From IMG/VR virus record IMGVR_UViG_3300047388_000310, positions 1 to 39,919 of that record: a DNA stretch of 39,919 nt, one strand, 5' to 3'. The notes below the pieces were generated by a model. The model searched no databases. It saw only the letters and a program-made list of their open reading frames with translations, and was not told where the DNA came from. Made by a program: the position numbers and the translations under genes. Every line of letters starts with the position of its first letter. Position 1 is the stretch's first letter. Of the stretch, positions 15,837 through 22,938 are shown piece by piece. Source of the stretch: a virus.

Positions 15837-16814
15837 ATGACTAGAAGCGGTACTAAGCCTGTTGAGGGCTCTGACATGACCGTTTCCCGCGGTGACACCG
15901 TCGAATTCGAGGTCAAGGGCCGCGGGAAACTGACCGGGACCGTCGCCAGCGCCTACATGGCGCTCGGGAACAGCCCCCGGGTCACCGTGATCTCCGGCGA
16001 CAAGAAGTACACCCGGCTCGCCGCCAGCGTGACACTCACCCGCAAGGCCGCCGAGGTGCCCGGCGTCAAGGCTGGCTTTGGGCGCCGGAGCGCGGGGGAG
16101 CCCTCGCCCACCCGGGGGCGCCGGTACGCGGCGGAACTGCTCACCCCCGCCGAGGTCGCCGCGATCCTCGACACCTGCTCGCGCCGCGCGCCGACCGGGA
16201 TCCGCAACCGGGCCATGCTCACGCTCCTGTACCGCAGCGGGCTGCGCATCTCCGAACTGCTGGCCCTGCGGCTGAGCGACGTCAACCTCGACGCGCACAC
16301 CATCCGGCTCCTGGACACCAAGTCCGGGAAATCGCAGACCCGCGGGTTCCATCCCTCGGCCACTGATGCCCTCGCCCGGTGGGCCGACAAGCGGCGGCAG
16401 CTCGGCATCCGTAACGGGCGGCTGTTCTGCACCCTCGATGGCGGACCGGTGTCGGCCGAGTACGTGCGGATGATGCTGCGGCGGGCCGCCGCCAAGGCCG
16501 GGATTGAGAAGCGCGTCCACCCGCACGGGCTACGGCACACCTTCGCCGCCGAACTTGAAGCGGCCGGGACGCCGGTGACCACGATCAGCAAACTGCTCGG
16601 CCACTCCTCCGTGGCCGTGACCAACACCTACCTCCAGCACCTCACCAACAGCGAGGCGGTCACCGCCCTGGAAGGCGTAGACCTGCCGCCGCTTCCAGGG
16701 GCCAAGGCCCCTGAGCCGGCCACCCTGGAAGATGAGGTCGCGGCCCTGCGGGAACAGGTAAAGGCCCTGGCCGCCACGGCTTCCGCTCAGGCCGCAAAGC
16801 CGGAGGCGCGCTGA
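15837..16814 (+). CDS. Tyrosine recombinase with SH3/KOW-like N-terminus
   Basis: A 325-residue protein with a complete tyrosine-recombinase catalytic domain (~100-275): YRSGLRISE (Arg137), DTKSGKS (Lys162/165), HPHGLRHTFAAE (His230, Arg233), LLGHSSVAVT (His256) and NTYLQH (Tyr265). Residues ~15-70 are beta-rich (RGDTVEFEVKGRGKLTGTV, SPRVTVISGDKKYTRL) and resemble a small SH3/KOW barrel rather than the helical core-binding domain of ordinary integrases. A short coiled coil ends the protein. ATG 15837 is favoured by the leaderless promoter; ATG 15876, with GAGGGC upstream, is an alternative. It may resolve dimers, act on a second att site, or assist the serine integrase. Confidence 0.85.
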   Translation: MTRSGTKPVEGSDMTVSRGDTVEFEVKGRGKLTGTVASAYMALGNSPRVTVISGDKKYTRLAASVTLTRKAAEVPGVKAGFGRRSAGEPSPTRGRRYAAELLTPAEVAAILDTCSRRAPTGIRNRAMLTLLYRSGLRISELLALRLSDVNLDAHTIRLLDTKSGKSQTRGFHPSATDALARWADKRRQLGIRNGRLFCTLDGGPVSAEYVRMMLRRAAAKAGIEKRVHPHGLRHTFAAELEAAGTPVTTISKLLGHSSVAVTNTYLQHLTNSEAVTALEGVDLPPLPGAKAPEPATLEDEVAALREQVKALAATASAQAAKPEAR

Positions 16815-17161
16815 TGGAGGTCATGCTGCCCGATATGTCGCCAGGGCCAGCCGTCTACTTTGTGGGAGCAGCCCCCGCTAGCCGCCTAGTCAAAATCGGC
16901 CGGACGGTGAATGTCGCGAGACGGTTCGAGCACCTTCAGGCAGGAAGTCCTGTTCCGCTCACCCTGCTGGCCGTTGTGCGCACTTTCGATTGCCCGCGCG
17001 CCGAGGAGAGGTTCCATGAGGTATTCGCCGCAGAGCGTGCCCACGCCGAGTGGTTTGACCTGGGTGATGATCCGATGGCAACCGTCGCGTGGCGGATCGG
17101 CGACCTTGACGCATGGGTGAGCACCCAATGCATGGGCCAGTTGTGGTGGGAAGTGGCGTAA
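16814..17161 (+). CDS. GIY-YIG / T5orf172-like nuclease-domain protein
   Basis: The ATG overlaps the recombinase stop (TGATG) with GGAGGCG upstream, so the two are coupled. In the 115-residue product AVYFVGAAP, LVKIGRTVNVARRFEHLQAG, AEERFHEVFAAERAHAEWFDL correspond to the Y...K-I-G-x-T...R...E...HxxF...R...EWF pattern of the T5orf172/MUG113 branch of the GIY-YIG superfamily. Members are often phage-encoded and thought to be nucleases or DNA-binding modules. Its operon with a recombinase suggests a role in DNA processing during integration, but this is inference. Confidence 0.7.
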   Translation: MEVMLPDMSPGPAVYFVGAAPASRLVKIGRTVNVARRFEHLQAGSPVPLTLLAVVRTFDCPRAEERFHEVFAAERAHAEWFDLGDDPMATVAWRIGDLDAWVSTQCMGQLWWEVA

Positions 17162-17186
17162 CCCCCCACCCGCTATGCCCCTGTTT

Positions 17187-17229
17187 GTACGCCGATAATA
17201 CCGATTATGTCAAGTTGTCATAGTTTGCC
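17187..17229. other. AT-rich island between convergent operons, candidate att or regulatory site
   Basis: Within a very GC-rich window this stretch is clearly AT-rich (GATAATACCGATTATG, then GTCAAGTTGTCATAG). It contains an ATAAT-accg-ATTAT inverted repeat (17195-17208) and two TTGTC-like words. It lies directly after the recombinase/GIY-YIG operon and before the end of the DUF397 gene. Tyrosine recombinase attP cores are often found in such a place. No sequence proof. Confidence 0.3.
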
Positions 17230-17239
17230 CTGGTTACGC

Positions 17240-17458
17240 CTACCGCCCGAAGTGATCGAACTCCCCGAGCCCGACACCGCCCAAGAACGCCTGCCACTCC
17301 CCCTCGGTGAACTTCAGCGCCGGACCGTCTGGTTCCCTGCCGTTGCGCATGGCGACCCCGCCGCCGGGGAGGCTGGCGACCTCGACGCAGTTGGCGAACT
17401 TGTCACTAAAGGTGGACTTTACCCAGGCCAAGTCTGCCGGGATGTCGCGCTCTGCCAT
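17240..17458 (-). CDS. DUF397 protein
   Basis: ATG 17458 has AGGAGG upstream. The 72-residue protein has the DUF397 pattern: AWVKSTFSDK near the N-terminus, NCVEVASLPGGGVAMRNGREPDGP in the middle and LKFTEGEWQAFLGGV near the C-terminus. In actinobacteria DUF397 proteins usually pair with an XRE regulator as a small regulatory or toxin/antitoxin-like unit. Here the upstream neighbour, 95 bases away, is a GntR-type regulator, and XRE genes lie 20 kb off. Role unknown. Confidence 0.8.
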   Translation of the reverse strand: MAERDIPADLAWVKSTFSDKFANCVEVASLPGGGVAMRNGREPDGPALKFTEGEWQAFLGGVGLGEFDHFGR

Positions 17459-17553
17459 CGGTGCCTCCTGGCTGCAAGTTGCGGGGACAGGCGCGAGGGT
17501 ACCCGCGAAGCAGCGCACAGCACCATGGAACGACGGGGCAGGTTGCCGTACCT

Positions 17554-17841
17554 TCAGGTATCGCCCGGCTTCCCCCCGGTGCGTTTCTGCTCTGCCCGCT
17601 CCTCCGGTGTCAGCACCCGGCTGCCGTAGCCGGGGGTTGTCTTGACCCAGCCGTCGGCGCGGAGCGCGCCGAGTGCTTTGCGCACCGATGAGGGGGAGAT
17701 TCCGTACTGGGCGGCGAGGTGGCGCTCGCCGGGGAGGGCTGTCCCGGGCAGGGTGCCCGCCTCGATCTGCTCGTAGAGACTGGCCAGGAGCTGCTCCCAC
17801 GGCGGCACGCCGGAAGCGCGGTTGATCATGTCCGGTTGCAT
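17554..17841 (-). CDS. Short GntR-family transcriptional regulator
   Basis: ATG 17841 is the start that gives a normal N-terminus (MQPDMINRASGVPPWEQLLA); longer forms add an Arg-rich tail without similarity. The 95 residues are essentially one GntR winged helix: LYEQIEAGTLPGTALPGERHLAAQYGISPSSVRKALGALRADGWV (split here only by description), then GYGSRVL and a charged tail. There is no effector-binding domain. TACCGT six bases before the ATG could be a leaderless -10. Probably a local repressor. Confidence 0.8.
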   Translation of the reverse strand: MQPDMINRASGVPPWEQLLASLYEQIEAGTLPGTALPGERHLAAQYGISPSSVRKALGALRADGWVKTTPGYGSRVLTPEERAEQKRTGGKPGDT

Positions 17842-18005
17842 GATCGCACGGTAGCGGAGCGGGGAGATCCGCGTAACACCCGGCCAATCTGCACTGCTCC
17901 GCACCGCGCTGCGCTTACGCTTACTGGTGCACCGCCTCTGCCTGGTCCGGTTGCAACCTACTTGGCGGGGGCGGTGCTTTACCTTTGCTGTCCCGTGGGT
18001 ATGCG

Positions 18006-18048
18006 CCGGCCCCCGGACGGTGCCGCCAAACATCCTGCCGGGGGCCGG
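18006..18048 (-). terminator. Hairpin ending the first early operon
   Basis: An 11-bp perfect GC-only stem (arms 18006-18016 and 18038-18048, 21-base loop) lies 12 bases after the last stop of the long minus-strand operon and before the GntR gene. There is no T-run; a strong GC stem of this type is common at operon ends in high-GC actinobacteria. Confidence 0.6.
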
Positions 18049-18059
18049 GCGTGCGTGGG

Positions 18060-18293
18060 TTAGCCAGGGAATAACCGGCCGCGCTGCACCACGGGGAGTG
18101 CCTCAAACTCGTCGGCCAGGGCCGCATCAACCCGCCTCCGGCAGGCCGGGTCCTTGCAGGTGATCGTCTCCCCCCGGTGGCCGACCGCATGGTGCACATC
18201 CGCAGCGGCCAGCAGTGGGGCCGGGTCCCAGCCGGTGCCGAGCGCGTGGCCGCGAGGAGGTTCCTGCGGCGGCACCGGCTGGTCGCTGGCCAT
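18060..18293 (-). CDS. Small protein with Cys pair, last gene of the early operon
   Basis: ATG 18293 lies four bases after the preceding stop. The 77-residue product has a polar N-terminus (QPVPPQEPPRGH), a central VHHAVGHRGE and ITCKDPACRRRVDAA with C-x4-C, and a hydrophilic C-terminus. With nearby His residues the cysteines could bind zinc. No family recognised. Confidence 0.5.
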   Translation of the reverse strand: MASDQPVPPQEPPRGHALGTGWDPAPLLAAADVHHAVGHRGETITCKDPACRRRVDAALADEFEALPVVQRGRLFPG

Positions 18294-18297
18294 GCCG

Positions 18298-18495
18298 TCA
18301 GCCGTGGTGGCGGCCAGCCGGGCGCAGCCGCCGCACGGCCACACCGGTCGCGGTCGCCGCTGCGGCTACCGCTGCGGCGACCGCGATCTGCGCAGGCGCC
18401 AGGTGATGAAGCGGGACTAGGCCGTGGTAGAAGGTCTTGCCCAGGCCCCAGTAATGCATCTGGGGGTCGGCCAGCACCCGTCCGTAATAGTGCAT
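18298..18495 (-). CDS. Small protein with a possible membrane segment
   Basis: A strong AGGAGGAG precedes ATG 18495. The 65-residue product begins with an aromatic/His-rich segment (MHYYGRVLADPQMHYWGLGK) and then a hydrophobic Ala/Val stretch (APAQIAVAAAVAAAATATGV) ending in a basic tail, which suggests one membrane span. Function unknown. A ~75-base gap separates it from the upstream genes. Confidence 0.5.
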   Translation of the reverse strand: MHYYGRVLADPQMHYWGLGKTFYHGLVPLHHLAPAQIAVAAAVAAAATATGVAVRRLRPAGRHHG

Positions 18496-18569
18496 AACGC
18501 TCCTCCTCGCTGGTGCGTATCAGCCTGAGGATAAGCACGCAGCAGCACGCAGCGGTGCATACCGCGAGG

Positions 18570-18842
18570 TTAGGTGTTCGTCACCTGCGCGGGGGGGCGT
18601 GCGGTTTTCGCGCGCTCCGCGGCCAGTGCGGTGGTCAGTTCGTCCAGCAGCCGGGCAGCCTCATCCAGCGCTTCCCGCAGCCCGGTGAGTTGCGCGTCCT
18701 GGTCGTTGCCGAGGCCGTGGACGCAGGCGGCGATAGCAGTTTCCCGCATGCTCCGGCCGCACCGGACGTTCATGAAGCCGAGCATGAGGTTGATGCGTTT
18801 GCGTGCGTTCGCCTCGAATAGCCGCCGGTCCTGGTCACTCAC
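18570..18842 (-). CDS. Small helical protein
   Basis: A GTG start overlaps the previous stop by eight bases. The 90-residue protein is mostly helical: an N-terminal DQDRRLFEANARKRINLMLG, a central MRETAIAACVHGLG, and a C-terminal amphipathic helix (LREALDEAARLLDELTTALA) that could form a coiled coil. No family recognised. Conserved operon position is its only context. Confidence 0.5.
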   Translation of the reverse strand: MSDQDRRLFEANARKRINLMLGFMNVRCGRSMRETAIAACVHGLGNDQDAQLTGLREALDEAARLLDELTTALAAERAKTARPPAQVTNT

Positions 18843-19101
18843 AGGCGGCCTTCACTGGCCATGGCCGTGCTGCCCCTTCGGGACCATAGGCGCCGTCGGG
18901 GTGGTAGCACCGGGCCGACCCGGTTTCGTGGACCCACCCGCCGCAGTAGGACATGGTGAGCTGCTGCCCCTTCACGGTCAGGTGCTCGGCGTGGCCGCAG
19001 GGGCGGATCGGCTTGCGGCAGATCAGCCAGTGCGTCTCCCCGGAGAGGATGACGCCGTAGACGACGTTGGCGCAGGTCTCGGTGAACCTGGTGTCAGGCA
19101 C
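18835..19101 (-). CDS. Cys/His-rich small protein
   Basis: GTG 19101 overlaps the preceding stop by eight bases; longer forms run through another gene's frame and were rejected. The 88 residues have many Cys and His (FTETCANVVYG, HWLICRKPIRPCGHAEH, SYCGGWVHE, ARCYHPDG), a likely zinc-binding fold. Such small metal-binding proteins are frequent in phage early operons. Function unknown. Confidence 0.55.
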   Translation of the reverse strand: MPDTRFTETCANVVYGVILSGETHWLICRKPIRPCGHAEHLTVKGQQLTMSYCGGWVHETGSARCYHPDGAYGPEGAARPWPVKAACE

Positions 19102-19567
19102 CGGCGCCCCCTGACAGGAGGGCGGGCATCTGCCCGCTCGCGTAGGCGGCCTCGATCTGCGGGGCCAGCCGCTCCCCCAATGTCTGCCCATCGGGGAGCA
19201 CCACGTAGGGCAGGAAGGCGGTCTCGGCGGTAATGAGGCCGTTGTCGATCGCCTCGCAGACCGCCTTGAGGTACAGCCCGAGCGCGGCCCACCGCTGCCG
19301 GATCGCCTGCTGGTAGCGCTTCTCGGCCTCTGCCTCGCTGCGCCGGACCCACGGGGTTGACTCCAGGTGGGTGAACTCCTTGCTGTCCCGGTCCGGGAGC
19401 CGCACGTCCAGGCGCATCCTCCGGCCGCCCAGCTCGAACACGACCTGCGCCCGGCCCCCCGCCGTGGCGTAGCCGAACGCGGTTGCACCGTAACGGGCCA
19501 GGATGCGCTCAATCTCACCCCGGCGCTGCTCGGGGGAGACGTTCGTGCGCTCGGCGTACCTAGCCAT
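19094..19567 (-). CDS. Conserved actinophage/prophage protein of unknown function
   Basis: GGAGG lies five bases upstream of ATG 19567. The 157-residue protein matches from memory a widespread prophage family: MARYAERTNVSPEQRRGEIE at the start, ILARYGATAFGYA, RLDVRLPDRDSKEFTH, AIRQRWAALGLYLKAVCEAI, and a C-terminal VVLPDGQTLGERLAPQIEAA. The body looks like a beta sheet followed by helices. It is a recurrent early-operon gene, but its role is not known to me. Confidence 0.7.
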   Translation of the reverse strand: MARYAERTNVSPEQRRGEIERILARYGATAFGYATAGGRAQVVFELGGRRMRLDVRLPDRDSKEFTHLESTPWVRRSEAEAEKRYQQAIRQRWAALGLYLKAVCEAIDNGLITAETAFLPYVVLPDGQTLGERLAPQIEAAYASGQMPALLSGGAGA

Positions 19568-19781
19568 GGTTACCTCCTGGAAGCGGCACGTCTGCGTACC
19601 GGCTTCCCCTGATGGCATCTACCCGTTCACTGCGCAGGCGCTCTATGGTGCCTTCCTGCTCGCCGATGACCGTCACTGCTGCGGTCACCAGGTCATCGAG
19701 GCTTTCGGTGACGGGCAGGCCCAGCGCGGCGGCGAGGCGCTCACGGGCCCGCTCGGCCTGGGCCACCGGGTTGTCAGGCAT
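19560..19781 (-). CDS. Small helical protein
   Basis: A 73-residue product starting at ATG 19781, overlapping both neighbours by eight bases. The sequence is mainly helical (VAQAERARERLAAALGL, DDLVTAAVTVIGEQEGTIER), with a polar C-terminus. It could form a coiled coil. No family recognised. Confidence 0.5.
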   Translation of the reverse strand: MPDNPVAQAERARERLAAALGLPVTESLDDLVTAAVTVIGEQEGTIERLRSERVDAIRGSRYADVPLPGGNHG

Positions 19782-20193
19782 GATCGAACCGCCTCACCGG
19801 TATGCCAGCCTTCTCTGCCAGGGCCGCGCAGTGCTCCGCTCCATGGGAACCGTGCGGTTGCTTGCCGCCGCATGGCCTGAGTTTGCAGGGGGCGATGAAC
19901 GCCAAGCAGAGATCGGCACCGAGCTTGACCATCTCGGCATTGCGGTCCAGCCCTGACGCCCGGTGCGCCCACTTGACCGGATGGCGTTCCTGGGAAACGC
20001 CGGGCCACGGGCGCTTCCGGTTGGCATGCACCCATTCGGCCGCGAACAGGTCCGCGCCCTGGCGGCATGCGCCGTGGATCACAAGCAGCGGGATGCTGGC
20101 CCGTACGAGCACGGCATCCAGGGCCGACCAAACAACATCCTTGTCCCCCCAGCCCCGGGAGCCGGTCACCAGGATGCGGTAGGGCTCAGCCAT
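19774..20193 (-). CDS. DUF2493/SLOG-family nucleotide-binding protein (YspA-like)
   Basis: ATG 20193 has GGAGGAGG upstream. The 139 residues show the DUF2493 pattern: YRILVTGSRGWGDKDVVWSA (Rossmann-like start, ~5-24), VIHGACRQGADLFAAEW (~38-54), HPVKWAHRASG...RNAEMV and GADLCLAFI. DUF2493 belongs to the SLOG superfamily, which binds nucleotides or NAD-derived signals. A second SLOG/deoxyribosyltransferase-like protein is encoded 5.5 kb upstream in the same operon. In a phage such proteins may process or hide a host signal nucleotide; this is speculation. Confidence 0.8.
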   Translation of the reverse strand: MAEPYRILVTGSRGWGDKDVVWSALDAVLVRASIPLLVIHGACRQGADLFAAEWVHANRKRPWPGVSQERHPVKWAHRASGLDRNAEMVKLGADLCLAFIAPCKLRPCGGKQPHGSHGAEHCAALAEKAGIPVRRFDHA

Positions 20194-20458
20194 GGCTGCC
20201 CTCCTCCCCGAGCAGGGCGGCCGAGATGGCCTCCCGGACGCGAGCGGGATTGAGTGCCCAGCCATCAAGAGGGCGGGTGGCCCACGCATCCGCCTCGGCC
20301 ACGAGCGCCAGTACCCCGTCAATGGCAGCGAGGAGACGGAGGGCATCGCGGGCGGAACTGGCCGTCCGGTCCGGGTGATCCATTGGCTCTATTGCCAGTT
20401 CACCGCTAGCCCGCTCCCGTACCTCTGCCAGGTAGGCGGCTACCCGGTCGTCAGTCAT
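20186..20458 (-). CDS. Small helical protein
   Basis: ATG 20458, overlapping both neighbours. 90 residues, helical: TDDRVAAYLAEVRERASGE, then SSARDALRLLAAIDGVLAL and AWATRPLDGWALNPARVREA. The pattern resembles short phage proteins with a single helical bundle. No family recognised. Confidence 0.5.
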   Translation of the reverse strand: MTDDRVAAYLAEVRERASGELAIEPMDHPDRTASSARDALRLLAAIDGVLALVAEADAWATRPLDGWALNPARVREAISAALLGEEGSHG

Positions 20459-20810
20459 CTTTGGCCTCCATCTGGCGCACGATCCCGCCGAATGTCACGT
20501 CATCACGCAACTGACGGAACGTGTCCTGCCCTTCAGGTGATGCCGCCCAGGCATCTGATTCCGCTTTGCTGGCGTCGAAGTCGCCGTCGATCACCCGCTG
20601 GGCCATGTCGCGCAGCAATGGCCGGGAAGCCGCGGGCGTGGCGGGCAGGCTGGCCAGTTCCCGCAGGTCGGCCACAAGTTGGATCTCGGGAAATGTCAGG
20701 GGCGAGAGATAGTCGTGGTAGTGGCCGCTGACCGCTTTCTCGATCATCTCGCGGGGCACGCCGGGGATGGCGCTGAGCGCTTCGGCGAGCTTGACCGTGG
20801 TGTGCTTCAT
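20451..20810 (-). CDS. Small protein of unknown function
   Basis: ATG 20810 has GAGGAGG upstream. The 119-residue product starts MKHTTVKLAEALSAIPGVPR, has HDYLSPLTFPEIQLVADLRE in the middle and acidic helices at the C-terminus (FDASKAESDAWAAS). No domain recognised. Coupled to its upstream gene by an ATGA overlap. Confidence 0.55.
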   Translation of the reverse strand: MKHTTVKLAEALSAIPGVPREMIEKAVSGHYHDYLSPLTFPEIQLVADLRELASLPATPAASRPLLRDMAQRVIDGDFDASKAESDAWAASPEGQDTFRQLRDDVTFGGIVRQMEAKDD

Positions 20811-21004
20811 GACAGCGCCTCCTCTGGCACTTCCCTGGCCCCCGGCGCCGGCCACCCGAACGCCCTCGCCTGAGCCTGCCACGCCGCGCACCGGCTCCAG
20901 CACGCCTCACCCGTACACGACGAGCCGCAGGATGACTGCGCTTCGGGGTGCAGCAGGCAGTCCAGCCGGTGACCGAAAACATGCGGATCGTGGCAGAGGC
21001 ACAT
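20807..21004 (-). CDS. Cys-rich small protein
   Basis: ATG 21004 overlaps the previous stop (TGATG). The 65 residues contain eight cysteines (MCLCHDPHVFGHRLDCLL, SSCGSSCTGEACWSRCAAW), plausibly two small metal sites. It sits among several other tiny metal-binding frames. Function unknown. Confidence 0.5.
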   Translation of the reverse strand: MCLCHDPHVFGHRLDCLLHPEAQSSCGSSCTGEACWSRCAAWQAQARAFGWPAPGAREVPEEALS

Positions 21005-21279
21005 CACGCCGCCGCCCCTGTCGCTGCCTGCTTCAGTTCCGGCCACTTCCGGTCACGGTATGCCGCCACCTTCGCCGCGTCTTCCGGGGCCAGCCGGGCC
21101 TGCTTCCATCCCACCTGATGCACTTCTTCCCCGCATTCGGGGCAACGGCGATCGGCTGCGGTGAGGATGTTCTTGAGCGACATCGAGCGCTTGTTTATGC
21201 GCGCGGTCCCGTAGATGTGGACCCGCAGCAGGCAGCCACAGAGCATGCAGGGAGAGCGGGCTTCAAGGGCTACGAACAC
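21004..21279 (-). CDS. Small zinc-ribbon-like protein
   Basis: A GTG start at 21279 gives 91 residues with two cysteine pairs: SPCMLCGCLL near the N-terminus and RRCPECGEEVH in the middle, a zinc-ribbon pattern. A helical C-terminus (EDAAKVAAYRDRKWPELKQA) follows. Likely nucleic-acid or protein binding. No family name assigned. Confidence 0.55.
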   Translation of the reverse strand: MFVALEARSPCMLCGCLLRVHIYGTARINKRSMSLKNILTAADRRCPECGEEVHQVGWKQARLAPEDAAKVAAYRDRKWPELKQAATGAAA

Positions 21280-21803
21280 CGGGCACCTCCTGGCGCGGGC
21301 CTCAGCACCGGGCGGGGCCTGGCAAGCTCCCGCTGCTTGCGGACCAGGGCGTCACGGAGGGCCTTCGACTTGGCCCCGAGGAGTGCCTTGGCCTTGTCGC
21401 GGCGGCGGCGGTTGAACCAATACAGGAACAGGGCGATGGCGAGGTTCAGGGCACCAAGGAGTGCCGGCAGCCACGCCAAGAGGATCAGGTCAAGGAGTGT
21501 CACGAGCGCCGCGACGAACACGTAGTTCTGCCGCCATGGCACGAGGTGGCGCACGAGCCACGCCCAGGACGGCGGCCATACTGCCGCGTAAATGATCGCA
21601 TACCAGTTCCACCCCGGCCCCCACCTGTCATCGCCCCGCGCGTACAGCTCGACCATCGCCGCCGCGTGGTCGTCCACGGCGGCGAGGATCAGGGCGCGTG
21701 CCTTCGGCGCGTCAGGGCCGCGCAGCATGCGCTCCAGGAGGCTGACGATCCGGTCACGGCCAGGGCTGGGCAGCGGCTCAGGGACGGGCTGGCTGGCGGT
21801 CAT
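21270..21803 (-). CDS. Membrane protein with cytoplasmic flanks
   Basis: The 177-residue product has a soluble N-terminal helical part (RDRIVSLLERMLRG, ALILAAVDDHAAAMVELYA), three hydrophobic spans (~residues 67-86 WYAIIYAAVWPPSWAWLV, 92-110 and 112-130) and a very basic C-terminus (RRRRDKAKALLGAKSKALRD). It lies between soluble early genes, so it may place a phage factor at the membrane or act in superinfection exclusion; both are inference. Confidence 0.6.
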   Translation of the reverse strand: MTASQPVPEPLPSPGRDRIVSLLERMLRGPDAPKARALILAAVDDHAAAMVELYARGDDRWGPGWNWYAIIYAAVWPPSWAWLVRHLVPWRQNYVFVAALVTLLDLILLAWLPALLGALNLAIALFLYWFNRRRRDKAKALLGAKSKALRDALVRKQRELARPRPVLRPAPGGARCS

Positions 21804-22349
21804 CTAAAGCGCCGGCTCGGCCATGTCGTCGTCCCAGTCGTACTCGTTATCCGCACGGGCGGTGATTGCCTGGGGCGGCTCCGGCCGCTTGCGCGGCGTC
21901 GGCAGGTGCACGACCTGGCAGCCCGGCCCCAGTGCCGCCGCGGCGATCACCCGGTGATCCCAGTCCCGGATGACGGCCATCACGGTGCCGAACTGGGTTT
22001 CCTCGGTGACCCACCCGGTGTGCTGCCGGTAGCCGGGCAGCTCGACACGGGCGAAGATGCCCTCAGGCAGCGTGGCCGAGGCGGGGTCGATGGTTTCCGG
22101 GCCAGTGCCAGCGATGTCGCGAAGTTCGGCCTGCGTCGTTTCCCGCGGCGGTGGCAGCCGCATGCCGGGGTCGGCGAGCATTTCATGGAAGCGGTCGCGC
22201 CAGCGCTCCGCCGCCTTGCGCCAGTCCGGGGGCGCGGCGTTCCAGTCGCCTTCGTGAGCGTTGGCGATGATCACCCACGCGCTGTAGGCGAGGTCGCCCC
22301 AGCGGCCCCCGGCATCGAGAGCCTCGTCTTCCCGGGCGGTCTCGGTCAT
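21804..22349 (-). CDS. Conserved prophage protein of unknown function
   Basis: ATG 22349 overlaps the previous stop; the stop directly abuts the next gene. 181 residues: an N-terminal helical region (DLAYSAWVIIANAHEGDW, WRDRFHEMLADPG) and a C-terminal beta-rich domain with RVELPGYRQHTGWVTEE, GTVMAVIRDWDHRVIAAA and GCQVVHLPTP, which I recall as a recurring actinobacterial prophage motif without known function. Acidic tail. Confidence 0.65.
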   Translation of the reverse strand: MTETAREDEALDAGGRWGDLAYSAWVIIANAHEGDWNAAPPDWRKAAERWRDRFHEMLADPGMRLPPPRETTQAELRDIAGTGPETIDPASATLPEGIFARVELPGYRQHTGWVTEETQFGTVMAVIRDWDHRVIAAAALGPGCQVVHLPTPRKRPEPPQAITARADNEYDWDDDMAEPAL

Positions 22350-22675
22350 ATCGTTTTCTCCCTGGTCAGGTCAGCGATGGCGTTCTTGCAGGATTGGCAG
22401 GCGCAGGTGTGGCGGATGGCGAGGTATAGCCGGGCCCGCTCGGCACTTACCGCTGCTGCTGCCGCTTCCGCGATTTGCCGGCAGGTGATGTCCTCACAGT
22501 CCCGCCAGCCATGACGGCGGCAGGGGGAACCGTAGACGTCCTCGCCCAGTGCTTCCCTGACTTCACGGGCCAGCGCCTCGGCGTGGTCGAGGGTGCGGTG
22601 CAGGAGCGCGGTGATCCCGGCGTCCAGGGCTTCGGCTGCGCGCTCGGGGCCGCGGGGGTCACCGTGGGCGGTCAT
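22346..22675 (-). CDS. Small Cys-containing helical protein
   Basis: ATG 22675 (ATGA overlap with the previous stop) is preferred to the upstream ATG 22687. 109 residues: a helical N-terminus (ERAAEALDAGITALLHRTLD), a central GSPCRRHGWRDCEDITCRQI with three cysteines, and HTCACQSCKNAIADL at the C-terminus, giving about six Cys that could bind zinc. Function unknown. Confidence 0.55.
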   Translation of the reverse strand: MTAHGDPRGPERAAEALDAGITALLHRTLDHAEALAREVREALGEDVYGSPCRRHGWRDCEDITCRQIAEAAAAAVSAERARLYLAIRHTCACQSCKNAIADLTREKTI

Positions 22676-22938
22676 GCGGCGTCCCAAAGCATGAGTTGGC
22701 CGTAGTGCTCAGCGGGCCGCGGTGGCATCTCGGCGCCTCCTGGCAAGGGGACCGCAAATTGCGGGTGGGATGCCAGCCACTCCCCCATTGCGGCCTGGTC
22801 TCCGCGTTTCGGGGAGCCGTTCTTCAATCGCCGCGCCACAGGAGCCAGGGGGTCGTCGTATGGGACCGCGGCGAGCACCCAGTCTGGGAGCGGGGCGAGG
22901 ATGTAGTGGCCATCCGGGAGGTCGCTGAGGCTCGTCAT
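22672..22938 (-). CDS. Small protein of unknown function
   Basis: ATG 22938 immediately overlaps the previous stop. 88 residues: TSLSDLPDGHYILAPLPDWV, then RRLKNGSPKRGDQAAMGEWL and a C-terminal EHYGQLMLWDAA. No cysteines, no membrane segment and no family recognised. Confidence 0.45.
   Translation of the reverse strand: MTSLSDLPDGHYILAPLPDWVLAAVPYDDPLAPVARRLKNGSPKRGDQAAMGEWLASHPQFAVPLPGGAEMPPRPAEHYGQLMLWDAA

Noticed and set aside
14786-15844. Out-of-frame plus ORF within the serine integrase
   Set aside because: Arg/Pro-rich, no domain; the integrase frame has complete motifs.
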